A stretch of 64,000 nucleotides of DNA from Sinorhizobium numidicum (GCF_029892045.1 NZ_CP120369.1:434001-498000); one strand, 5' to 3'; shown: positions 29,284 to 38,942, numbered from the stretch's first letter. Translations and numbers: made by a program. The notes: generated from the letters alone by a model not told the origin.

Positions 29284-30538
29284 TACCCCATCTAATATCT
29301 TCGATATCCGAACGTTTACCGGAAGCCCCCAAGCCGAGTACGGCGGAGCGTACCACGTCAGTTTGCCGGAGCTGGGGCCTGATCTCGAAGCGATGGGGTT
29401 CAATCTTCTTAGCTACGCGAACAACCATACGCTGGACTGGGGCGTGGAAGGGATGCGCGAGACCTGCCGAGCGCTCGATCAGAACGGCATCGTGTATGCA
29501 GGTGTAGGCGAAAACCTTTCCCAAGCAGGTGCAGCGCGCTTCCTCGAAACTGCTCGGGGCCGCGTGGCCCTGTTATCATTTGCTTCATCGTTCACGCCGC
29601 TGTCTCGGGCGTGCGATCCTGCTGGCGAAGCGCCGGGCAGACCAGGTCTCAATGGTCTTCGTCTGGCGCGAAACGTTGTGGTTTCGCCGGAAATGCTCGA
29701 AAACTTGCGGCAGATACGCGACGCGTTGCCAGATACGAAACCGGGCGGTCAATCGGCGCCCGACGCCGTGTCAGGAACGACTGAGGTCCAGGATGATCAG
29801 CATGCAGGCGGGGTCGTGGTCGCTGGCGTGGCATACAAATCCGGCGACAAGGTTGGTTATAGCTACGAAGCGGACGCCCGCGACGTCGCGGACATCCTTC
29901 GAAACGTTCGCCGGGGCAAGCAGTTTGCCGACTTCTGCGTCGTCACAAACCACGGTCACCAGCCGGGAAACTGGAGCCAAGACCCGCCTGACTACGAACA
30001 GTCGTTTGCACGTATGGTCATTGACGCCGGGGCTGATGCCTATGTCGTGCATGGACCTCATCAGTTGCGAGGTATCGAGATCTACAAGGGCCGGCCAATA
30101 TTCTACAGCGTCGGGAACTTCATGATGGATGATCTTCGGACACCCGTAGGGGCTGATATGTTCGCCGCTCACGGTAAGGACCCGAGAAGCCATACGGATG
30201 CCGAGGTGACCGTTGCGGAGATGAGAAAGGGATTCACAAATCCGGTTTTCTATGAAAGCGTTATTACCGTCAGCAGATTTGAGCGGAATGAGCTTGCAGA
30301 GTTGCGACTCTATCCGATTGAACTTGGTCACACAAAGAGGTTTGCCAACCGGGGCGTTCCTCGGCTGGCCCCCGCGCCACAAGCCAGAGCCATTCTTGCG
30401 CGCCTTCAGAAACTCTCTGCGCCCTTTGGGACGGTGATCAGTATTGAAAACGATGTTGGGGTCATCAGTATGCAGACCACGGCGGCGCAGGAGGCGATCC
30501 GGACGTCCCGCTTGCCGGCTGAAGTGGAAGGGGATTGA
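29283..30538 (+). pseudogene. 3' part of the CapA-family gene
   Basis: The frame resumes at about 29283 with NIFDIRTFTGSPQAEYGGAY and continues as a CapA-type protein: NLLSYANNHTLDWGVEGM, VTNHGHQPGNWSQDPPDYEQ, AYVVHGPHQLRGIEIYKGRP and FYSVGNFMMDDL. These histidine motifs form the metallophosphatase-like active site. About 415 residues remain, but without the N-terminal metal ligands. An ATG at 29363 could in principle start a truncated protein. Together with the AtuA-like and amidohydrolase relics it was probably part of a catabolic cluster. Confidence 0.75.
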
Positions 30539-30786
30539 CACAGATAGCGTCAGCGGGCGGCAAAGATCAGCTGACGCTATGCTTTCCTCACCTGGCGTGC
30601 GAAATCCAGTGACCCTGTAAAGATCGCGCCACCGAGGCATGGACATCACCCCCACTTACATGTCACGCGGATCGAGGCTTTCCACGCCAACGAAATTGTA
30701 CCGGTCAGAACCGCGAAGAGTGAAAAACACATCATCACGCCCGTTGAAACGGCTGGAGCCGTGCCAATCCCAGGAGGTACCAGTAC
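30539..30786. other. Intergenic spacer
   Basis: About 250 bases between the CapA-like and amidohydrolase relics; no feature recognised. Confidence 0.35.
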
Positions 30787-31352
30787 GTGCCGAAGATAAA
30801 CGCCGAAAGATTGCTTTCAGATCTCCGACACCTCGCCCAGTTCGGCGCCTACCGAACCGGTGTCCATCGCCCGACCTATTCGAAAGAGGACATGGACAGC
30901 CGGCGCTGGCTTGCGCAGCAGTACGAAGCGGTGGGGCTTAAGGCGCATATCGACGGGTCGGAAACGTGTTTGGTATGCCGCGGACAGAGCGGCGATCGCT
31001 GTTGATTGGCTCGCATGCAGAATCGCAGAACTATGCCGATTGGCTCGATGGGGCCCTCGGCGTGATCTACGGCCTCGAGATCGCCCGCAGCTTCGCAGAA
31101 GCGCCCGATTGCGCCAATCTCCCAATTGCCCCAGTTGCGTGGGCGGACGAAGAAGGGCACTACGTTTCGATGCTCGGAAGCCGATCGTTCTTCGGTGAAC
31201 TCGACGAGGCGGAGATCGTGGTTTGGACCACGGGTCGCATCACATTAGAACCCGGCGCTCCAAACATAATCCCAGGTAAGGCTGTGATGCTGTTCCAGTT
31301 CCAGAGTTCTGAGCTTCCCGTACTCGAAGGCCTTGATGCTTTGCTAGTCTAA
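30787..31352 (+). pseudogene. Decayed M20-type amidohydrolase (carbamoyl-amino-acid hydrolase family)
   Basis: The start (INAERLLSDLRHLAQFGAYR, then VHRPTYSKEDMDSRRWL) and the following GSHAESQNYADWLDGALGV and PVAWADEEGHY are typical of the Zn-dependent M20 hydrolases that include N-carbamoyl-L-amino-acid hydrolases. A single base is missing near 30957, shifting the frame. After GELDEAEI the sequence jumps to GRITLEPGAPNIIPGKAVML, which belongs much later in the protein, so an internal deletion also occurred. The end is truncated. Normal members are about 410 residues. Confidence 0.75.
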
Positions 31353-31376
31353 GCCTGACGTTGCTTTGGTCGCTTC

Positions 31377-32339
31377 TCACAATGCAATAATCCCGAGGCT
31401 TATTGCTTTAATCGCGGCGACGGTTCTGCTCGACGTATCTAATTTTCGCATTACGTTCTTAATATGGAAGTTAACAGTATTTTCTGAAATTCTCATAATA
31501 ACACCTATGTCCCAAGAAGATTTACCTCTTGCTACCCACAAAATACACTCTTTCTCTCGTACAGAGAGGTCAGGAACGACTTTAATTAGTTTCGAATTCG
31601 TGGCGTCCGCAACTGTCAGATGGAAGTGTATCGCGGCATGTTGTAAATAGGTGATTGTTCTATTTTGGAGTTCATTGTTGCAACGCTGAGCAAAGCTCAG
31701 GATTGCGAAGCTGCCATAGGGGCCGCGCAATGGGACAGTAATGCCTGACCTTAGGCCAAACGTTGCAGCCTCGTCGAGGATGCGCCTTTCGTGTGCAGTC
31801 GTCCTTGCGTCACTGTACACCTCCCTCCATCGAATGGGGCCGGCCCGCAGCCGACTCTCCCTGAATGTCGGGGCTATCCTGTCATAACCCCGTCTGAGAC
31901 ATTGCTCCTGCCATTCATCAGGATAATTCAGCATCTGCTCTGCGGCGCATCGGATGGGATTCAAAACCTTGCGGTCGGCTGTAAGAGGACCATAGGCTAT
32001 CCAAATGCAGCCAAAACCGAGCGCAAAATCCGACAAAAGGTCGAACAACTGTTTGGGCTGAGAGATACCATCTGTGCGGTCGAGAAACCGACTGAACTCG
32101 ACCGCACCCCTGTCCCTGTCCGCATTTGGGAAATGCATCGAAGGTCCCGAGGAAATCTGATCGGAAGCTCCGATGGCAGGACTATTGCGCGCCATATTGT
32201 CACTGTGCACCACGCCGCTGCCCGTGAGACACTGCAGCTCTGGGCGCATTCGGCGGTCGGTATCGCCGCAGCCCCCACCGCACGATGCGGAGCTGACATC
32301 TTGTTTTACTCGTGCGTCCCATTGAGTGATGCATATCAT
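31377..32339 (-). CDS. LuxR-family regulator with autoinducer-binding-like domain
   Basis: This protein of up to 320 residues has an autoinducer-binding-like domain in the middle (FALGFGCIWIAYGPL, GPIRWREVYSDARTT, LRSGITVPLRGPYGSFAILS) and a C-terminal LuxR helix-turn-helix (LSVREKECILWVARGKSSWD, ISENTVNFHIKNVMRKL). No luxI-type synthase is in the window, so it is a solo regulator here. The ATG at 32339 has GGAG at eight bases and lies 24 bases after a predicted transcription start, so I kept the long start although the first 65 residues are not conserved-looking. A NifA-type site and a sigma54-like element lie upstream. Confidence 0.82.
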   Translation of the reverse strand: MICITQWDARVKQDVSSASCGGGCGDTDRRMRPELQCLTGSGVVHSDNMARNSPAIGASDQISSGPSMHFPNADRDRGAVEFSRFLDRTDGISQPKQLFDLLSDFALGFGCIWIAYGPLTADRKVLNPIRCAAEQMLNYPDEWQEQCLRRGYDRIAPTFRESRLRAGPIRWREVYSDARTTAHERRILDEAATFGLRSGITVPLRGPYGSFAILSFAQRCNNELQNRTITYLQHAAIHFHLTVADATNSKLIKVVPDLSVREKECILWVARGKSSWDIGVIMRISENTVNFHIKNVMRKLDTSSRTVAAIKAISLGIIAL

Positions 32340-32372
32340 CGGCCGCTCCAGTCACGTAGCCAATGTGGATCC

Positions 32373-32388
32373 TTCAAGAGGCGTGCCA
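32373..32388 (-). promoter_or_regulatory. Sigma54-like promoter for the LuxR gene
   Basis: Minus strand TGGCACGCCTCTTGAA has a perfect -24 element, but the -12 element reads TTGA instead of TTGC. Its core and flank (AGTTGGCACG-N-CTCTTGA) are shared with the promoter of the peptide-export operon at 47612-47627. Confidence 0.5.
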
Positions 32389-32477
32389 ACTTTGCAGAAA
32401 GGAGCCTAAACAAGATCTTCCTATTGCCTATCAGTTACTTAATGAGGGTGCAGCTGCGAATCAGGCAGGTGCCGCTA

Positions 32478-32493
32478 TGTCGTGCGCTCGACA
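32478..32493 (-). promoter_or_regulatory. NifA-type upstream activator site
   Basis: TGTCGTGCGCTCGACA is an exact TGT-N10-ACA match about 123 bases before the predicted start of the LuxR-gene transcript. Confidence 0.6.
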
Positions 32494-32705
32494 AAGCTGA
32501 CAATAGTGTCGTGCTGCGGGGTTCGGAGGCTATGACTGCCCGGGGACATTCCTGGGTGCGGCAATACGCGGTCTCATCCTGATCGTCGCGCTATACTATG
32601 CCAATACGCACCGCCAAATCCCGCGTCGATGAAGCGGTTCCGCAACCAAAGCGGGAGCCGCAGCCTGTTTGCCTCGTCCCACATGGTCATTCGCTTCGGC
32701 CAAAC

Positions 32706-32813
32706 TTACCAATCGATTAGTTTGACGAGCTTATCCAGCGAGGACGGTTTATCGCGTTCAACGACAAAGCCGAACTTTTCCTGACCAATGCGCCGACGTC
32801 GAGGCTGCGACAT
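32706..32813 (-). pseudogene. N-terminal fragment of an IS5-type transposase
   Basis: A 35-residue frame (RRRRIGQEKFGFVVERDKPS, then SLDKLVKLIDW) matches the beginning of a group of IS5-family transposases and then stops. The rest of the element is absent. Between it and 32580 no supported gene is seen. Confidence 0.5.
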
Positions 32814-33030
32814 CACCTCACGAGGCCCGGCTTCCGGCGGCGAAATCGCCAGCGGCACGAAGACCGCTAAGAACGCCACTCCGGTATTCCCGACGCCAGG
32901 TCGTCAGCGCAGAGATCAAGCTACAACCAACCTGTCACGCACTCACCCTTGCGGTCCGCACCCGCTCATTGCCGAGGGGCGGAAACGCTCGAACGCTGGA
33001 ATCTCCTTTTCATAAGCCCCTCCTTAAAAC

Positions 33031-33591
33031 CTACGCTGCGACAGGTGCCTCGAAGTGGGTGCCGTCTTTCCACATGCGTCCCATGAGAACGGCAAGCTTC
33101 CGCGCCACCGCAACGCGGGCGCGCTTGGGCCCGACCTTCCGCATCAACTTCAGGCCACAGTCGCGCAAGGCGAAGCGCTTCTTAACCGTCGTCAGCAGCA
33201 CATTGGCGGCCTCGCAGAGATAGTGCCGGGCCATCGCATCGCCCTGTTTGGAGATGCCCATGCCGACATCGGTGTCGGCCGATTGATAGCGTTTCTCGGT
33301 CAGCCCGAGGTAGGCGCCAATGTCGCTCTTGATCCGACGGCCTTTCAGCGCGTCCGCCGCGCGGCGCGCGTCCATGCAAATCATCGGATAGCCCATCGCC
33401 GCAAGCGAGCGGAATAAATGCGGCGTAAACGGGCCGCTCTCCAACCCGACCCGCGTGAGCTCGCGCGCAAAGCGCTTCAACGCGGTGTCGATCAACTCCG
33501 GATGGGTGTCGATCACCCCGCGCCACACGACCTTGTCCGCCGCGTCGACTCCGCACACTGCCGTCCGCTTCACCGACATCCAACCCTGCAA
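33031..33591 (-). pseudogene. IS110-family transposase with an internal deletion
   Basis: This 186-residue open frame fuses the N-terminal DEDD part (GLESGPFTPHLFRSLAAMG, CMDARRAADALKGRRIKSD) directly to the C-terminal part (YLGLTEKRYQSADTDVGMGI, LAVLMGRMWKDGTHFEAPVA). Intact IS110 transposases are about 330-400 residues, so roughly half, including the last catalytic Asp region, is gone. The frame is preserved across the join. Confidence 0.75.
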
Positions 33592-33686
33592 ACATCGCCA
33601 CCGCTGCTCTCCATTCGTTCCCTACGAATCACCAGCGAAAGGGCCACCCTTCCGCCGGGGAGCAGCAACCTCATGTACGGAATGTA

Positions 33687-34851
33687 TTATTCCGGATTTC
33701 CCCGCGCATTGTTTCCGCGGATGAGCAGCGAACTATAGGCCGAGCGCTGTTTAATCGTTCTCGACACAAACGGTTTGGCAGTTCCAGGATACATTCGTTC
33801 GTGGATCTGGCGCGCCAGGGAAATGGCGCGCTCATAATCACCGTCCAAGTGGACACGCAACTCTGAAGAATCAAGCTCGGTCACCACGGTTTTTGATCCA
33901 AAGGAGAGCGAGCGAGTGCCCGTCTGCGCGACAAGCCGCATCGCAAAATCGACGTCGCTTATAATGCATATGCCAGCCCAGTCGTTCTCCTCCAGACAGA
34001 TCGTGCTGATGTCGCATCGATCAAGAAGCGCGTGGAGGTTATCGCGCTCTGCGAGGCTGGCGCACGATAACACCGTTGCGTCGCGAGCCACTGTCACGGA
34101 ATGGGCGTTCCCATGGCCTGTTACAAGCGTGCCTGTGACGGCTCCGTCGCTGGTGAGCGATTTGCAGACAATGGTGACTGCGTGCCTTTCGGCGTAATCC
34201 ACCGCCCCTGTGGTGCAGTACCTTGGCGCCGTGTCGTGACATCTGTGCGATTGTCCCATAGGCAATCTCCGGAATCAGTTGTGCCCCTGGAATAAGATAA
34301 GGATCTGCCGTGTAGACGCCCGGAACATCCGAGTATATTTCGCAAGCGGGCTCTCCCAACATGGAAGCGATTACGATAGCTGTCAGATCAGAGCTGTTTC
34401 TGCCGAGCATCGTTAACCTGGCGGACTGATCAATTGCCTGGCCGCCCGCGGCAATGACAACGTCATGCTCCTGCAATGCTGCAGCAATTGGCTTGGGATC
34501 CACGCCTTCTACTGACGCTCGACCGAAGTCTGAATTCGTACGTATTCCAAGGGAATAGCCATTCAAAGACATTACGGGAATCCCTAGCCGGCTAACGGCA
34601 GCCTCCAACAGGCACGCACTGAGCATCTCCCCGGTTGCAAGTGCCGCATCGAGGCTCGATGGTAATGCTTGTTCGTTGACGTCGAGCATGACCGCTTTCA
34701 GGTTGTCGGTCGTTCCCGACATCGCGCTGACCACGGCAACGATTTTGTTTTCGCCTGCCGCCAGTCGCGCGGCTATGTGCCGAGCAACTCGACCGTAGTC
34801 GTCAGGATGCAGAAAACTGGAGCCTCCAAATTTCAGAACGGTCGCGGTCAT
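33687..34851 (-). pseudogene. Aspartokinase-like gene with a one-base frameshift
   Basis: The first 190 residues are an aspartokinase kinase domain: VLKFGGSSFLHPDDYGRVA, VSAMSGTTDN, GIRTNSDFG and NSSDLTAIVIASMLGEP. After MSRHGAKVLHHR the frame goes wrong, and the expected continuation AVDYAERHAVTIVCKSLTSD is open in another frame to 33687. One extra G in the run near 34207-34212 accounts for it. The C-terminal part is a regulatory, ACT-like region. The gene overlaps asd by 4 bases, so it was the third gene of that operon. A sequencing error in the G run is possible. Confidence 0.78.
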
Positions 34852-35891
34852 GTTCCACCAATCACGTTGTTGGCAATTGCAAGCTGTGCGATGAGAAGTG
34901 CGTTAAGCGCGGCCCCGACCTGAAGATTGTCTGCGACCACCCAGATCCAGAGTCCGCGCGGGTTCTCGGGATTGACTCTTACCCGCCCTACGTGAACATC
35001 CGCAGGATCTTCCAGAAAGCGCGGCGTTGGATATCCTTCGTGAATTCCGTCTGCAAAGAGCCGAACACCTGGCTCTTTCACGAGGAGCTCATGAACCTGT
35101 TCGAGGCGAACCGGTTCTTCGAACTCGATGTATATCGCCTCGGAATGGCCGTTGACCACGGGAACTCGAACGCAAGTGGAAGTTAACTGGAGATGAGGCA
35201 TGCCCAAGATTTTTCGAGACTCTTGAATCAGCTTGCGCTCCTCAAGGGTCACGCCCTCCGGAGCGGTCTCGCCAACCTGCGGTATTACGTTGAACGCAAG
35301 GGGGACAGGGAAACGTTCCGCGCTTGGTCCCGCGCCTCCATCCAGTGCGGTTCTGGTTCCGCTCAATAACTCATCAATCCCTATAAGGCCGCCCCCCGAG
35401 GCGGCCTGATACGTGGTCAAGATAATCTGATGAACATCAAATGCAGTTACCAGCGGCCTCAGTGCTCGGACCAGCTGAATCGTCGAGCAATTTGGGTTTG
35501 CCACGATGCCCGACCGTGGGCGAACCGCGAGTGCACTCGGATTAACTTGCGGTAGGACGAGTGGCACATCTGGGTCCATTCGAAAGGCGTTCGAGTTGTC
35601 AATCACCAGCGCGCCTTGGGCTGCGAACAGAGGTCCCCATTTGGCGCTTACTGCGCCGCCCGCGGAAAAGAATGCGATGTCGGTTTTGATATCGTCGGTC
35701 TCGCCGAGTGACTCCACGAAGCAGATTTCATCCCGAAACGTCGATTGGCGACCGATGGAATTGCTGGACGCGAGCAGCCGCAACCGATTGACCGGAATGT
35801 GGCTTGCTCCCAACAACTTGATTAGTACAGTTCCGACGGCCCCGGTGGCTCCAATGATAGAAATGTCTAGGGGTCTCATGAGATTCCTCAT
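34848..35891 (-). CDS. asd: Aspartate-semialdehyde dehydrogenase
   Basis: This 347-residue enzyme reduces aspartyl phosphate to aspartate semialdehyde. It has the NADP-binding GATGAVG near residue 14, the active-site Cys135 in NPNCSTIQL, the AASGGG loop, and the substrate-binding region LTSTCVRVPVVNGHSEA. The ATG at 35891 overlaps the stop of the upstream B12-binding gene (ATGA); an ATG four codons on has GAGG at a better distance. It lies between that gene and an aspartokinase relic. Such a set in an accessory region suggests a specialised amino-acid pathway rather than housekeeping lysine or threonine synthesis, which is inference. Confidence 0.92.
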   Translation of the reverse strand: MRNLMRPLDISIIGATGAVGTVLIKLLGASHIPVNRLRLLASSNSIGRQSTFRDEICFVESLGETDDIKTDIAFFSAGGAVSAKWGPLFAAQGALVIDNSNAFRMDPDVPLVLPQVNPSALAVRPRSGIVANPNCSTIQLVRALRPLVTAFDVHQIILTTYQAASGGGLIGIDELLSGTRTALDGGAGPSAERFPVPLAFNVIPQVGETAPEGVTLEERKLIQESRKILGMPHLQLTSTCVRVPVVNGHSEAIYIEFEEPVRLEQVHELLVKEPGVRLFADGIHEGYPTPRFLEDPADVHVGRVRVNPENPRGLWIWVVADNLQVGAALNALLIAQLAIANNVIGGT

Positions 35892-36355
35892 TCCGGACTC
35901 GTGGTAAAAACGTTCCGTCGGGGGAGCTGGTGCAAGAGCAAAGGTAACGCCGCCGCGTCCTCAAGCACGTACTCCACGCCGAGCGCAAGCAATTCCTCTC
36001 TCGTTTTGGCTGCCTGAGCTCGGGTGACGCCAAGATTCCCGCCCACTATGATGGGACAAGAAATTAAAAGATTGCTCTTCGCATCTCTTATTGCTTTCAA
36101 ATCCTCATAGGCATGGCCATTTAAGCTTCCTATAACTAGTGCGTCGGCGTACGGATGTGACTGGAAGGCAGCCACGAACTCATCGACGGGTGTGCATGCG
36201 CCGAGGTTGATTACATTGAATCCGGAGAGTCTAAGCTCATATTCGATGAGCTTATTCGCAACCACATGACAATCACTCTCGGCGACGCCAAGAATAATGA
36301 CCCGATCTCCAGAGAACTGTTCGGTAGCAGGTCGCGGCTTAGCGGACATCTTCAC
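35888..36355 (-). CDS. Cobalamin-binding-fold protein resembling methylaspartate (glutamate) mutase S subunit
   Basis: This 155-residue protein has a Rossmann-like B12-binding fold. The motif DCHVVAN (Asp28, His30) corresponds to the DxHxxG signature, with the final glycine replaced by alanine. IGSLNGH and PIIVGGNLGV match the other cobalamin-contact loops of the small subunit of glutamate mutase. A GTG preceded by GGGAGG begins the frame; an ATG two codons later is an alternative. It overlaps asd. The large catalytic subunit is not in the window, so the protein may act with a distant partner or bind a corrinoid for another purpose. Confidence 0.75.
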   Translation of the reverse strand: MKMSAKPRPATEQFSGDRVIILGVAESDCHVVANKLIEYELRLSGFNVINLGACTPVDEFVAAFQSHPYADALVIGSLNGHAYEDLKAIRDAKSNLLISCPIIVGGNLGVTRAQAAKTREELLALGVEYVLEDAAALPLLLHQLPRRNVFTTSPE

Positions 36356-37023
36356 TGCTTCCTCCCGTTAAAATCGCATAAGGCTCCCTACCCGGGTATT
36401 TCCGACGATGGCCACCCACAACTATTCGAGAATGGAAATCTCAGAAACTACCAGGATCGGTAGCTGGCAGTATTGGGTGCGCTTGCCATGCCTCACGCGG
36501 AACAACATCCAGCATACCATGCGGCATGTTGGAAGTGTCTGTCACGCATGAGCCGCCGCGGCCTCTAAACTTCTGATTTCCTTGCTGGCAGGGCACTGTC
36601 GTGGGCCTACGGGGAAGCGTCACCTACCGGATGGGGAAGTATCGGTGCTGACCCGGAAACGGTAGAACTCATATTGTTTCGGTCTCTGACCAGGAGGTAT
36701 TGGCATGACGTGATGATGCTGGAGGTCTCCAAGTACATCTGTGCAGCAGACGTGCTGGGGGATTACGAGCATCTTCGTGAGCTGAGGTCCGATCGGTTGC
36801 GAGCGACTGGGATCTGCCGGCGGCCATCAGAGTTCCCGGCGATCTGCGCGATAATGACGACATGTGAGGAATATCAGAATGCACGTGTTGGCCCAAACGG
36901 AGCTGGCCGCATCTTTGACCATCGGCGCCGACTTTGAATTCGACAATGAACTTACGTTTTTCTGATATCCATATGAGTCCAACGTTTGAGTATATGAGGC
37001 AGGCTCACGATCTATCGAATCGC
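36356..37023. other. Stretch without a supported gene
   Basis: About 670 bases upstream of the B12-binding/asd operon. A frame near 36674-36937 (DYEHLRELRSDRLRATGICR) faintly recalls IS1380-type transposases but is too short to call. I see no convincing sigma54 or FixK element. Confidence 0.35.
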
Positions 37024-37507
37024 TCAATTCTGCAAATGGAGCTTTTGGGCCAAATGGCGTCTCAGCTGCCTGATCTCCTCGTCTAGGCTTGCCACCTCCT
37101 CCAAAAGCTTTCTCGAGACGAAGAGGATTGCCCACTTTGATCGCCATTTGCGATCGCAGTGCTCTCCGAAACAATATCGGTTCCGGTTCTCTTCACGCGT
37201 CTTGGCCCCGTCGTCCACGATGTTCCCGGTTTTTTTACTTTTCCGGTTTATCGGCACCGAAGCATGCGCATCAGCGTCGGATCGAGTAACCTCATGATGA
37301 GCCTGCGCCGTGGCTCGCGTGCTTCGGGACTAGCGTTGCTTCGCCGGCTTGTTCGCCACGCTTCCTGCGACCCTTCGACATTCTTGCAGAAGTCGCAACT
37401 TCTTTAGCTGCGTTGCCCCGGCGGCTGCCTTCTGGCGCCCTGGTGCGTGACGCAGCCATCTCTGTCGACTCGGTAAAGGGGTCTGTACCGGTCTCGTTAG
37501 GCGTCAT
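37024..37507 (-). pseudogene. Decayed syrB-like regulator gene
   Basis: The end of this region reads EVASLDEEIRQLRRHLAQKL, the C-terminal leucine-rich heptad typical of SyrB-type proteins. An upstream frame (EGSRRGNAAKEVATSARMSK) has the basic N-terminal character of the family. The helix-turn-helix centre cannot be read in one frame. It is probably a degraded paralogue of the intact syrB at 41903. Confidence 0.4.
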
Positions 37508-38223
37508 TTATCTCCCTCTGTAGACAGCGTTCTTTTTCGGCTGAGTAAGCGCTATGGCTAGCTGCATTGCGAAGCGCGGTTGCCGTCCAACAGCTTGTTT
37601 CACAACTGCCTTGGGGCCGTAACGTCAACCTCATCGAGGCACTGAGGAGTCCTGGAGCGCCGCTCTGGATGCCCCCACAGCAGCAACGCCTCCGCCGCCT
37701 CACCGCGTTAGCCTTGAGAGCAACAGCTTGTCGTCAGGTTTGGCAAAGCATAAGCAACGGTCGGGGACGTCTATTATACTTAGCGCTTTAAGATGGCACT
37801 TGCGCAGCAGGCATCTGAAAGGTTGAGATTCATGCCCATTCCCGCCCGCTCGGCCGTGTGGGCGAATTGAACTTAGGTATGGGTTTGAGAGGTCCGCCAA
37901 GGAATCGAGCCTGGTTCATCCATTGTCCAATAAATCTGAGGTCGGCAATGTCTACGAAGATGGGTCAGGATAAGCCCTGCGCAGCCATTATCAACCCAAA
38001 GACAGCTACAGTTGATTTGATGCTGGCACGGGCAGCAAACGAAACCATCCAGCTGCAGGGTGTTGGGCACATCTTGCGCCGCAAGTTCACGATCTGCATA
38101 TCAGCGGGTCTCGCAGGCTGCCACGGACACGGTCATCGACACGGCCGAGTTATGGAAGGTGGAGGATTACGGCACTCTTGTATCGTTCGACGCTGTCTCA
38201 GAGCCATCCGGAAGCGACAAGCG
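37508..38223. other. Stretch without a firmly supported gene
   Basis: Frames around 38060-38308 contain protein-like sequence (DTAELWKVEDYGTLVSFDAV, then KRVAVATIQCGFTYTAS) but have no recognisable start or family. It may be a fragment of a lost gene and also carries the NifA-type site at 38224. Confidence 0.35.
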
Positions 38224-38239
38224 TGTCGCGGTTGCGACA
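38224..38239 (+). promoter_or_regulatory. NifA-type upstream activator site
   Basis: TGTCGCGGTTGCGACA is an exact, strongly palindromic TGT-N10-ACA match, centred about 104 bases before the predicted start of the sigma54 promoter at 38310. Confidence 0.75.
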
Positions 38240-38309
38240 ATACAGTGCGGCTTCACCTACACGGCCTCCCAACGCCCACAACAACCCCTTGAATTCAAAT
38301 GTATCTGAC

Positions 38310-38325
38310 TGGCACAGGTCTTGCC
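38310..38325 (+). promoter_or_regulatory. Sigma54 promoter for the prolyl oligopeptidase relic
   Basis: TGGCACAGGTCTTGCC has consensus -24 and -12 elements with 10-base spacing. Predicted start near 38336, 63 bases before the start codon at 38399. Confidence 0.78.
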
Positions 38326-38398
38326 TAGAAGAGGGACGAAGCGGTTAGTTTTCAAACCGGTCCGGATACGCTTATCGAGGCTTTCGAAGGGGCAAACC

Positions 38399-38935
38399 AT
38401 GCGCGGTACATTTCTGAACAGCTTGATGATGGCGATGGCCTTGGCTACGGTGACCACATGACGGCGTCCGCCCAGCCCAAGATGACCACCGTCGCCAAGG
38501 CGATCGATTCCAACCCCGACAAGACTCCCAAGGATGCCGCCGACCCTCGCGCTTATCTGAACGAGATCGAAAGCGATAAGGCGATGACCTGGGGCGAGGC
38601 GTCTAACCTATCGTCCGTCAATAAGCTTTCGAAAGATCCGCGCTACAGCGAACACCAGTCGGACATTCTAAAGATCCTAAAGCCACCGATCGGATTGCTT
38701 CGCCCGCCTTCGCGCATGGGGCATGATCGACAACTTCTGGCAGGACGGCACGCACGCGCAAACCCTGTGGCGGCGTACGACCTGGGACTCCTACAGGTCC
38801 GGCAAGCCGCAATGGTGCACCATTCTCGATGCGCTGTCCAAGGCCGAGGGCAAGACCTGGGTGTTCAAAGGCGGGAACTGCCTGCCGTCCGCCAACAAAC
38901 TCCGGGGCTGTGTATCTCTCACGCTGTATTCTTGG
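38399..38935 (+). pseudogene. 5' fragment of a prolyl oligopeptidase (S9) gene
   Basis: An ATG at 38399 with AGGGG upstream starts a signal peptide (MRGTFLNSLMMAMALATVTT). A frameshift follows at about 38460, then ADPRAYLNEIESDKAMTWGE and KLSKDPRYSEHQSDILKIL, and after another shift near 38700 MIDNFWQDGTHAQTLWRRTT and WDSYRSGKPQW. This is the N-terminal propeller region of S9A prolyl oligopeptidases. The rest of the propeller and the whole catalytic domain are missing. Its sigma54/NifA promoter is still intact. Confidence 0.75.
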
Positions 38936-38942
38936 GGGCATC

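Noticed and set aside
32690..32725. Possible nod box (TTACCAATCGATTAG)
   Set aside because: It has only the last part of the consensus; the ATCCAT and GATG blocks are missing at the proper spacing, and the sequence lies at the end of an IS5-type transposase fragment.
36674..36937. Possible IS1380-type transposase fragment
   Set aside because: Only a short, weak resemblance; not enough to annotate.
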